Below, piece after piece: positions 5,216 to 10,708 of a DNA stretch of 10,708 bases. Origin of the DNA: Rhizobium sp. Q54 (lineage in GTDB: Bacteria > Pseudomonadota > Alphaproteobacteria > Rhizobiales > Beijerinckiaceae). The stretch spans positions 1-10,708 of the forward strand of contig CAMDOY010000099.1 of the NCBI GenBank assembly GCA_945903655.1, written 5' to 3'. The notes beneath the pieces were generated by a model that had not been told where the DNA came from, did not search any database, and saw nothing but the letters and a program-made list of their open reading frames with translations. Position numbers and translations under genes: made by a program. Every line of letters starts with the position of its first letter. Within the stretch, counting starts at the first letter, position 1.

Positions 5216-8200
5216 ATGAATCTCGCTTTCCAGGCCCCCGGGATCCAGCCGGCCTCGGAGCGCAGCCGCGGCGTCACCGCCGTGCTGGGGCCGACCAACA
5301 CCGGCAAGACCCACATCACCGTCGAGCGCATGCTGCAATATCCCAGCGGCATCATCGGCTTGCCCCTGCGCCTGCTGGCGCGCGAGGTCTATAACAAGGT
5401 CGTCGAGAAAGCGGGCGTGGGCGCGGTGGCCCTCATCACCGGCGAGGAGAAGATCAAGCCGCGCAACCCCCGCTACTGGATCTCCACCGTGGAGGCCATG
5501 CCCCGCGATCTCTCGGTGGATTTCGTCGCCGTTGACGAAATCCAGCTCGCCGCCGACCTCGACCGGGGCCATGTCTTCACGGATCGCCTGCTGAACCGGC
5601 GCGGTCGCGAGGAAACCTGGCTCATCGGCGCCTCCACCATCCAGCCGCTGATCGAAAAACTTCTGCCAGGCGTGCCCATCGTGACGCGGCCGCGCCTGTC
5701 CACGTTAACCTTTGCAGGCGAGCGCAGGCTCTCGCGCCTGCCCCCGCGCAGCGCCATCGTCGCCTTCTCGGCGGAGGAGGTCTACGCCATCGCCGAACTG
5801 ATTCGCCGCCAGCGCGGCGGCGCCGCCGTGGTGCTGGGGGCCCTGAGCCCGCGCACCCGCAACGCCCAGGTGGCGCTCTATCAGTCCGGCGAGGTCGATT
5901 ACATCGTCGCCACCGACGCCATCGGCATGGGGCTCAATCTCGACGTCGATCACATCGCCTTCGCGGGAAACCGCAAATTCGACGGCTGGCAATACCGCCC
6001 CCTTAACAATGGCGAATTCGGCCAGATCGCCGGGCGGGCGGGGCGCTATATCAAGGATGGCGCCTTCGGCACCACCGGGCGCTGCCCCGCCTTCGACCTC
6101 GAAACGGCGCAGGCCATCGAGACCCATCGATTCGATCCGCTGATGATGTTGCAGTGGCGAAATTCTTCGCTCGATTTTTCTTCCATCGAAAGTTTGCAGG
6201 CCTCCCTGGAGATGCTGCCCACGGAACCGGGCCTGACGCGGGCGCCCACGGCAACCGACATGGTGGTGCTCGACCTGCTGTCGCGGGATGCGGACGTGCG
6301 GCGGCAAACCAAGACCAAGGCCGATGTGCAGCGCCTCTGGGAAGTATGCCAAGTCCCTGATTACCGGAAGGTTTCGCCGACTGCACACGCAGAGCTCGCG
6401 CTCACCCTCTTCCATTTTGTGGTGCGCGCCGGGCGGGTTCCCGACGAGTGGTTCCAGCGTCAATTGTCCCAGTTCGACCGCACCGATGGGGAGATCGACA
6501 CCCTCTCCGCGCGCATTGCGCAGGTGCGAACCTTCAACTTCATCGCCAATCGTCCGGACTGGCTGCGTGATCCCGAGCATTGGCAGGGCGTCACGCGTCA
6601 GGTAGAGGACAGTTTGTCCGACGCTCTTCATGAGCGCCTCGCCCACCGGTTCGTCGACCGGCGGACGAGCGTGCTGATGCGTCGCTTGAGAGAGAATGCA
6701 ATGCTCGAAGCGGAAATCACCGGGTCCGGCGACGTCATGGTCGAAGGTCAGCATGTAGGAAACCTGCACGGGTTCCGTTTCACACCGGACCCGCAGGCGG
6801 GGGGCGATGTCGCCCGCACCCTCACCGCAGCCGCGCATCAGGCGCTGGCGAGCGAGATCGAGAGCCGCGCCACCCGCGTCAGCGAGGCCGTGGACGAGGC
6901 CTTCGTCCTCGCCAATGACGGCACGATCCGATGGCTCGGCGAGCCCGTGGGCAAACTCACCTCCGGCGAGCAGGTTCTGACGCCCCGCGTGCGGGTGCTG
7001 GCGGACGAGCAGCTCACCGGCCCGGCGCTGGAGATGGTGCAGCGACGCCTCGACCTCTGGGTCGGCCAGCACATCAAGAAGCTCCTCGGGGGCCTGGCGG
7101 AACTGGAGACTGGCGAGGGGCTCGAGGGCATCGGGCGTGGCATCGCCTTCCAGCTCGCCGAATCCCTGGGCGTGCTGGAGCGCTCCAAGGTCGCCACCGA
7201 AACCAAGTCGCTCGATCAGGGCGCCCGCGCGGCGCTGCGCAAGTTGGGCGTGCGCTTCGGCGCCTATCACCTCTATCTCGCGCCCCTGCTCAAGCCCGCC
7301 CCGCGCGCGCTGGCGGCCCAACTCTGGGCCCTCAAGCATGGCGGCATCGAGGGCGTGAAGGGTCTCGACGAGGTCTCGCATCTGGCCGCCACGGGCCGCA
7401 CCTCCTTCGCCGCCGACAAGGATGTCCCCAAGGGGCTCTATCTCGCCGCCGGTTTCCGCGTGTCGGGCGAGCGCGCCGTACGCGTGGATATTCTGGAGCG
7501 TCTGGCGGATCTCATCCGCCCGGCCATCGCCTACCGCCCCGGCGTCACCGTCGGCGAGCCCCCGGCGGGCGCGGCGGATGGAGACGGCTTTGTGGTGACG
7601 GTCGCCATGACCTCGCTGGCGGGCTGCTCGGGCGAGGCCTTCGCCTCGATCCTGCGGTCCTTGGGTTATGCAGCCGAAAGCCGCAAGGGTCCTGCGATCA
7701 CGGCGACGATTCTGAAGCCAGCTCCCATGCAGCCCATCACAGCGGCTGCGCCTGAGGAGGGCGCAGAGGTTGAAGCTTCGGCGGAAGTTGAAGCTGAAGC
7801 GGAGCAGACCGCGACCGCCGCCGAGGGCGAAGTGGCTGAGCATGCCGAGGCTACGCAGGCGGAGCCTGTGGAGGCCGAAGCCGCCATCGAGGCCGCTCCC
7901 GAGGCCCCCGCTGAGGAGCCGGCCGCGGAAGAGGTCGTGTCCGAGGAGGTTGTTTCCGAAGCGTCGGCCTCCGAGGTCCCTGCGGCTGAAGACGCTGTCG
8001 CGCAAGCGGCCCCCGTCGAAGACGGCGAAGCCACGGGCGAACCCGCCGTGGAAGAGGTCCTCATCGAAGTCTGGCGTCCGGGCCGCAGGCCGCAAGAGGG
8101 CCGTCGGCCCGAGCGCCAGCGTGGCCGGGGCGACCGGGGCGGCCCGCGCCGCGACCAGCAGGGCCAGAGGCCCCGCGATGGCCAGCAGCCAGCTCCCGCC

Positions 8201-8566
8201 CCCGCAGCGGACGGCGAGGCCGCAGCCGCCGGCGCGACGCCGGAGCGCACCCAGCAGCCCCGCCGCGACCAGCGCCGGTTCGAGGGCTACAATGCGCGTC
8301 CCCAGGGCGATCGCCCGCAGGGGGACCGCCCCAGAGGCGACCGGCCCCAGGGTGGCCGTCCGCAGGGGGATCGCCCTCAGGGCAATCGGCCCCAGGGAGA
8401 CCGTCCCTTCAACAAGGGCCGTCCCGAGCGCAACGATCAGCGCGGCGACCGGACCTTTGCGAGCACGGAGCGTCCCGCCCGCGACAAGCAGCCGGACCCC
8501 AATTCACCCTTCGCCAAGCTCTTGGCCCTGAAGGCCGAACTCGAGAACAAGGGCAAGAAGGATTGA
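5216..8566 (+). CDS. SUV3-like superfamily 2 helicase with acidic and RPQGD-repeat tail
   Basis: The 1116-residue product has Walker A GPTNTGKT (25-32), motif II DEIQ (107-110), motif V VATDAIGMGLNLD (231-243) and motif VI QIAGRAGRY (270-278). DEIQ and the spacing match the SUV3 family, the NTP-dependent RNA helicases that partner exoribonucleases in mitochondria; bacterial members are common in alphaproteobacteria but little characterised. A long helical middle part follows (about 280-840). The tail has two parts: an Ala/Glu-rich acidic stretch (about 843-950), then a basic Arg/Gly/Gln segment with seven RPQGD-type repeats (encoded by 8297-8401), ending in the helical motif SPFAKLLALKAELE. 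The tail looks disordered and suited to RNA or protein binding. ATG 5216 is chosen for AGGGGG at 5202-5207 (8-nt spacer); a GTG at 5156 would add 20 unconvincing residues. The S4 protein gene follows after 25 bp. RNA helicase activity is inferred. Confidence 0.92.
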   Translation: MNLAFQAPGIQPASERSRGVTAVLGPTNTGKTHITVERMLQYPSGIIGLPLRLLAREVYNKVVEKAGVGAVALITGEEKIKPRNPRYWISTVEAMPRDLSVDFVAVDEIQLAADLDRGHVFTDRLLNRRGREETWLIGASTIQPLIEKLLPGVPIVTRPRLSTLTFAGERRLSRLPPRSAIVAFSAEEVYAIAELIRRQRGGAAVVLGALSPRTRNAQVALYQSGEVDYIVATDAIGMGLNLDVDHIAFAGNRKFDGWQYRPLNNGEFGQIAGRAGRYIKDGAFGTTGRCPAFDLETAQAIETHRFDPLMMLQWRNSSLDFSSIESLQASLEMLPTEPGLTRAPTATDMVVLDLLSRDADVRRQTKTKADVQRLWEVCQVPDYRKVSPTAHAELALTLFHFVVRAGRVPDEWFQRQLSQFDRTDGEIDTLSARIAQVRTFNFIANRPDWLRDPEHWQGVTRQVEDSLSDALHERLAHRFVDRRTSVLMRRLRENAMLEAEITGSGDVMVEGQHVGNLHGFRFTPDPQAGGDVARTLTAAAHQALASEIESRATRVSEAVDEAFVLANDGTIRWLGEPVGKLTSGEQVLTPRVRVLADEQLTGPALEMVQRRLDLWVGQHIKKLLGGLAELETGEGLEGIGRGIAFQLAESLGVLERSKVATETKSLDQGARAALRKLGVRFGAYHLYLAPLLKPAPRALAAQLWALKHGGIEGVKGLDEVSHLAATGRTSFAADKDVPKGLYLAAGFRVSGERAVRVDILERLADLIRPAIAYRPGVTVGEPPAGAADGDGFVVTVAMTSLAGCSGEAFASILRSLGYAAESRKGPAITATILKPAPMQPITAAAPEEGAEVEASAEVEAEAEQTATAAEGEVAEHAEATQAEPVEAEAAIEAAPEAPAEEPAAEEVVSEEVVSEASASEVPAAEDAVAQAAPVEDGEATGEPAVEEVLIEVWRPGRRPQEGRRPERQRGRGDRGGPRRDQQGQRPRDGQQPAPAPAADGEAAAAGATPERTQQPRRDQRRFEGYNARPQGDRPQGDRPRGDRPQGGRPQGDRPQGNRPQGDRPFNKGRPERNDQRGDRTFASTERPARDKQPDPNSPFAKLLALKAELENKGKKD
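8297..8401 (+). repeat. Seven 15-bp repeats encoding RPQGD in the helicase tail
   Basis: Seven in-frame 5-residue units run RPQGD, RPQGD, RPRGD, RPQGG, RPQGD, RPQGN, RPQGD. Synonymous codon changes (CGT/CGC/CGG, CCC/CCG/CCT) keep the DNA copies from being identical, so the amino-acid pattern is better preserved than the DNA, suggesting selection on the peptide. Copy number probably varies between strains. Confidence 0.9.
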
Positions 8567-8591
8567 TCCACGCGCGGCTGTCGCTCCCGTA

Positions 8592-8936
8592 ATGGCGGGC
8601 CGGGATCCTCAGACGGGTCAAGGCGGCCCGGCGGCTCGGCAGCGGCTGGACAAGTGGCTCTGGTTCGCCCGCGTGGTGAAGACCCGGGCCCTGGCCGCAA
8701 AACTGGTCACGGCGGGCCATGTGCGGCTAAACGGAACCCGCGCGGCAGGTCCGGACAAGCCGGTGCGCCCCGGCGACGTGCTGACCATCGCGCTGGAGCG
8801 GCAGGTCAGGGTCTTGCGGGTCGTGGCGCCGGGCGAACGGCGCGGCCCCTATGAGGAGGCCAGGCGCCTCTTCGACGACCTGACGACGCCCCCTGATTCG
8901 TCCTCTCCCGAGGCAAGCCTCGATCCTGGGGATTGA
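8592..8936 (+). CDS. S4-domain RNA-binding protein (Hsp15/HslR-like)
   Basis: The 114-residue protein has an S4 fold near the N-terminus: QRLDKWLWFARVVKTR (17-32), then a LVTAGHVRLNG stretch (38-48) and KPVRPGDVLTI (56-66). RLDKWLWFARVVKTR is typical of the Hsp15 family, which in E. coli binds free 50S subunits carrying nascent chains. The last ~15 residues are Ser/Pro/Asp-rich and probably disordered. No clear ribosome site precedes the ATG; the 25-bp distance from the helicase stop suggests co-transcription and possible coupling. The pairing of an RNA helicase with an S4 protein is common in alphaproteobacteria and suggests a shared role in RNA or ribosome metabolism, which is an inference. 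Confidence 0.88.
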   Translation: MAGRDPQTGQGGPAARQRLDKWLWFARVVKTRALAAKLVTAGHVRLNGTRAAGPDKPVRPGDVLTIALERQVRVLRVVAPGERRGPYEEARRLFDDLTTPPDSSSPEASLDPGD

Positions 8937-8951
8937 TCCGCTCCCGTCATC

Positions 8952-8968
8952 TTGCGCCTCAGACGCAA
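8952..8968. promoter_or_regulatory. Short inverted repeat upstream of fdxA
   Basis: TTGCG (8952-8956) and CGCAA (8964-8968) form an inverted repeat with a 7-bp spacer in the 110-bp gap between the S4 gene and fdxA. It could be an operator or a small hairpin. No matching regulator family is recognised. Confidence 0.25.
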
Positions 8969-9046
8969 AGGCGTTAGCAAAAGCGTCAGCGCTGTGGGCG
9001 GATTCAAGGACCGCGCGCGCCGGAAGTCTTGGCAGGAGCTGATTTA

Positions 9047-9385
9047 ATGACCTACGTCGTCGTCGAAAACTGCATTAAGTGCAAGTACATGGATTGCGTG
9101 GAGGTATGCCCCGTGGATTGTTTCTACGAGGGTGAGAACATGCTCGTGATTCATCCCGACGAATGTATCGATTGCGGCGTCTGCGAGCCCGAATGCCCCG
9201 CCGAGGCGATCAAGCCCGACACCGAGCCGGGCCTCGACAAGTGGCTCAAGCTGAACGCCGATATGGCGAAGTCCTGGCCCAACATCACGGTCAAGCGGGA
9301 CTCGCCGGAGGACGCCAAGGCCTTCGACGGCAAGGAGGGCAAGTTCGACGCCTATTTCTCGCCAGAGCCCGGCGAAGGAGACTGA
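9047..9385 (+). CDS. fdxA: Seven-iron ferredoxin (3Fe-4S plus 4Fe-4S)
   Basis: The 112-residue product belongs to the Azotobacter FdI-type ferredoxins. Cysteines at 9, 12, 17, 21 and 25, then 40, 43, 46 and 50, follow the family pattern. By comparison with A. vinelandii FdI (offset by one), Cys9, Cys17 and Cys50 should hold the 3Fe-4S cluster and Cys21, Cys40, Cys43 and Cys46 the 4Fe-4S cluster, leaving Cys12 and Cys25 free. The C-terminal ~60 residues (WLKLNADMAKSWPNIT and onward) are the usual FdxA extension. It is a low-potential cytoplasmic electron carrier whose partner is not evident here. The start MTYVVVENC at 9047 is set by AGGAG at 9034-9038 with an 8-nt spacer; an in-frame start at 9029 lies upstream of that site and is unlikely. 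Confidence 0.96.
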   Translation: MTYVVVENCIKCKYMDCVEVCPVDCFYEGENMLVIHPDECIDCGVCEPECPAEAIKPDTEPGLDKWLKLNADMAKSWPNITVKRDSPEDAKAFDGKEGKFDAYFSPEPGEGD

Positions 9386-9458
9386 GACCCGTTTTTCCGG
9401 GATTCAGAGCCGGTTGGCGCGTCGGCTGGACGGACGCCGCCAGCCGAGCTCGACGTCG

Positions 9459-9470
9459 CGTAAGCTTACG
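9459..9470. repeat. 12-bp perfect palindrome CGTAAGCTTACG
   Basis: CGTAAGCTTACG is its own reverse complement and directly follows an 8-bp palindrome, CGACGTCG (9451-9458). It lies 13-24 bp upstream of the possible -35 element of the next gene, so an operator is plausible. No regulator is recognised. Confidence 0.5.
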
Positions 9471-9656
9471 TTAGCGCCGATTTTGAATCCTTCATTTTTT
9501 GTGGTATGGGTACTCCCAACAGTCGATCAAGGCAATTGCTGTGCTGCGCGTTGCTTGCCGCGCGCATCTCGTTTTTGCGTCCCTCATGCTTGTATGCGCC
9601 CTTCAGGAGCCACGAGCCTTTTTGCGGGACTCCCCCAGGGCGCCTGATTGGCTGAG

Positions 9657-9745
9657 GAGATCCTCGAACGCGTTTGGTTCGAGCAGGGATCTCTGATCCA
9701 TTCACCGGAGGGTGCATGGTCGCCTGTCCCGTCTCCAAAGCGGGA
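9657..9745 (+). promoter_or_regulatory. Three consecutive hairpins in the leader of the Lys/Ala-rich gene
   Basis: Hairpin 1 pairs GAGATC (9657-9662) with GATCTC (9688-9693) and CTCGAAC (9663-9669) with GTTCGAG (9677-9683), giving 13 bp with a 4-nt bulge and a 7-nt loop. Hairpin 2 pairs CCATTCACC (9698-9706) with GGTGCATGG (9711-9719), one mismatch and a GGAG loop. Hairpin 3 pairs TCCCG (9727-9731) with CGGGA (9741-9745). The ribosome site starts six bases after hairpin 3. No known riboswitch family is recognised. Confidence 0.5.
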
Positions 9746-9748
9746 TGA
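9716..9748 (+). other. Possible 10-codon leader peptide MVACPVSKAG
   Basis: ATG at 9716 follows GGAGGG (9707-9712) by only 3 nt and reads 10 codons to TGA at 9746-9748, 18 bp before the next start. Its ribosome site is the loop and 3' arm of leader hairpin 2, and its body covers hairpin 3, so its translation would change the leader fold. Short open frames arise easily by chance, so the evidence is positional only. Confidence 0.25.
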
Positions 9749-9766
9749 TAGAGGGAGTAACCGAGT

Positions 9767-10708
9767 ATGTCTTCGACCAGTAAGTCGTCGCGTAACGATG
9801 CGCGTAATGGAGCAAAATCCAAGACCAATTCCTCCGCCGCCAAACCCTCTACGGCCAAAACTGCGGCGACCAAATCTATTGCGGCCAAGCCGGTCAACGC
9901 CAAAACCACCAGCGCTAAAATTGCCAGCGCCAAGACAGCGAGCGTCAAGCCTGCAAGCACGAAGCCTGCAGCCGCCAAATCGGCGAGCGGCAAAACCGCG
10001 ACCGCCAAAACCGTGACCGAAAAGACCGGGGCTGCAAAGACTGTGACCACAAAGACCGCCACTGCGAAAACCGCCAGCGCCAAGCCTGCAAGCACGAAGC
10101 CTGCAGCCGCGAAACCTGTGGCGGCGAAAGCTGCGGCGGCGAAGTCGGCGGTCGCAAAGACCGAGCCCAAGGCGAATGGCAAGGCGGCTCCTGCTCCGGC
10201 GCCCGCCGCCAAGGCGCGCGCGGCCGCGTCGACGGCGCAGACCAGCAGCGTGAAGAAATCTGAAAAGCCCAAGGTCGCCGCCGAGGCGTCGACCCCCGCC
10301 AGCAAGGCCAAGAGCGAGGCCCCCAAGGCTGTAGCGGCCCCGGCCAAAGCGACCACTGAGAAGAAGGCGCCAGAAGCCAAGGCGGCGCCTGCGGTCAAGG
10401 CTGTCCCCGCCGCCAAGGCTGCGCCCGCGGTCAAGCCCGTCGCAGAAGCAAAGGCGAAAGCGCCTGCGCCCAAGGCGGTCGCGCCCGCGGCCCCGGCCAG
10501 CAAGCCCGCCGCCAAACCCGCTGCTGAAAAGGTTGCGCAGCCCCAGTCGCCCGTGGTGAAAGCCCCGACGCCTGTTCAGGCTGCTCCCTCCACCGCACCC
10601 GTCGCCGCTCCTGCGGCGCAGGCGGTTTCGTCGACGCCTAAACCGGCGCCCAAATCATCTCAGACGCAAGTTGGGACTGTGAACCTGAAAAAGCCTCAGA
10701 CAGCTAAC
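9767..10708 (+). CDS. Lys/Ala/Pro-rich protein, N-terminal 314 codons; probable CarD-family regulator extension
   Basis: The frame opens at ATG 9767, preceded by GAGGGAG (9751-9757, 9-nt spacer), and is still open at the right edge. All 314 visible residues are low complexity: Ser/Asn-rich at first, then AK, TK and KPA units to about residue 150, then Pro/Ala with scattered Lys and Glu, ending GTVNLKKPQTAN. It has no signal peptide, membrane segment or aromatic residue, so it should be disordered and strongly basic, like histone H1 tails. In alphaproteobacteria a CarD/CdnL RNA-polymerase-binding regulator commonly follows fdxA and often has a short Lys/Ala-rich N-terminus. I infer that this is such an extension, unusually long, with the CarD domain beyond the edge. 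A free-standing H1-like DNA-binding protein is the main alternative. An open frame on the opposite strand is an Ala-rich shadow. Confidence 0.8.
   Translation, partial: MSSTSKSSRNDARNGAKSKTNSSAAKPSTAKTAATKSIAAKPVNAKTTSAKIASAKTASVKPASTKPAAAKSASGKTATAKTVTEKTGAAKTVTTKTATAKTASAKPASTKPAAAKPVAAKAAAAKSAVAKTEPKANGKAAPAPAPAAKARAAASTAQTSSVKKSEKPKVAAEASTPASKAKSEAPKAVAAPAKATTEKKAPEAKAAPAVKAVPAAKAAPAVKPVAEAKAKAPAPKAVAPAAPASKPAAKPAAEKVAQPQSPVVKAPTPVQAAPSTAPVAAPAAQAVSSTPKPAPKSSQTQVGTVNLKKPQTAN
9946..10110 (+). repeat. Exact 30-bp direct repeat 135 bp apart within the Lys/Ala-rich gene
   Basis: The 30 bases at 9946-9975 recur identically at 10081-10110, in frame (45 codons apart), encoding KPASTKPAA. Identity at synonymous positions points to a recent internal duplication or gene conversion rather than codon convergence. 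Confidence 0.85.

Larger units (their letters stand above)
9386..9766 (+). other. 381-bp gap and leader between fdxA and the Lys/Ala-rich gene
   Basis: No credible protein of normal size is seen. The stretch has a 12-bp perfect palindrome (9459-9470), a possible weak promoter (TTGAAT at 9483-9488, 16 bp, TATGGG at 9505-9510), three successive hairpins (9657-9745), a possible 10-codon leader peptide (9716-9748), and the ribosome site GAGGGAG (9751-9757). If the promoter is right, the next gene has a leader of about 250 nt. Confidence 0.55.

Noticed and set aside
5705..8095. A 796-codon open frame antisense to the helicase
   Set aside because: Long antisense frames are common in GC-rich genes; its product has no recognisable domain and the sense strand encodes clear helicase motifs.
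8297..8401. A CRISPR-like or regulatory DNA repeat
   Set aside because: Units are 15 bp, contiguous without spacers, in frame and diversified at synonymous sites, so this is a protein repeat.
9466..10515. A 349-codon minus-strand frame with a hydrophobic Ala/Val/Leu-rich product
   Set aside because: It is the complement of AAG/GCC-rich Lys/Ala codons, which read as Leu and Ala/Gly in antisense; the plus strand has the ribosome site and start.

Overview
The window looks like chromosomal DNA of a GC-rich alphaproteobacterium, plausibly of the Caulobacterales/Hyphomonadales type. The evidence is high GC in coding regions, an SUV3-like helicase next to an S4 protein and a seven-iron ferredoxin, alphaproteobacterial-length ribosomal protein L28, and GANTC sites (the CcrM methylation motif) that are scarce in genes but packed into one intergenic region. 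I see no insertion sequence, phage gene, tRNA, rRNA or CRISPR array.

Positions 1-3106 are an elongation factor P (EF-P) module. A minus-strand run reads epmA (EF-P--lysine ligase), epmB (lysine 2,3-aminomutase-type radical SAM enzyme, 4-bp overlap), then the start of a probable DUF3772/MscS mechanosensitive channel gene that runs off the left edge. Divergent from epmA is efp, whose product keeps the acceptor lysine at residue 34. Substrate maker, ligase and target protein are therefore encoded side by side.

Positions 3107-4694 hold a bidirectional terminator between convergent efp and rpmB, rpmB itself with a near-consensus promoter and a long leader, and a divergent gene for a secreted DUF3108 protein.

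Positions 4695-5215 are the most unusual part: about 520 bp without a credible gene. By manual count it holds 15 GANTC sites in 267 bp, against about 20 in the other ~10.4 kb. Part of the cluster is an 11-bp repeat. Close to the next gene is a GTTC-N7-GTTC site matching the alphaproteobacterial LexA box. This region is the candidate for an undescribed methylation-sensitive control element.

Positions 5216-10708 read left to right: a 1116-residue SUV3-like helicase with an acidic and then RPQGD-repeat tail, a small S4 RNA-binding protein, ferredoxin FdxA, a structured leader with a possible 10-codon leader peptide, and the first 314 codons of a Lys/Ala/Pro-rich protein. Gene order suggests that last gene is a CarD/CdnL regulator with an exceptionally long basic extension, but the diagnostic domain would lie beyond the window.
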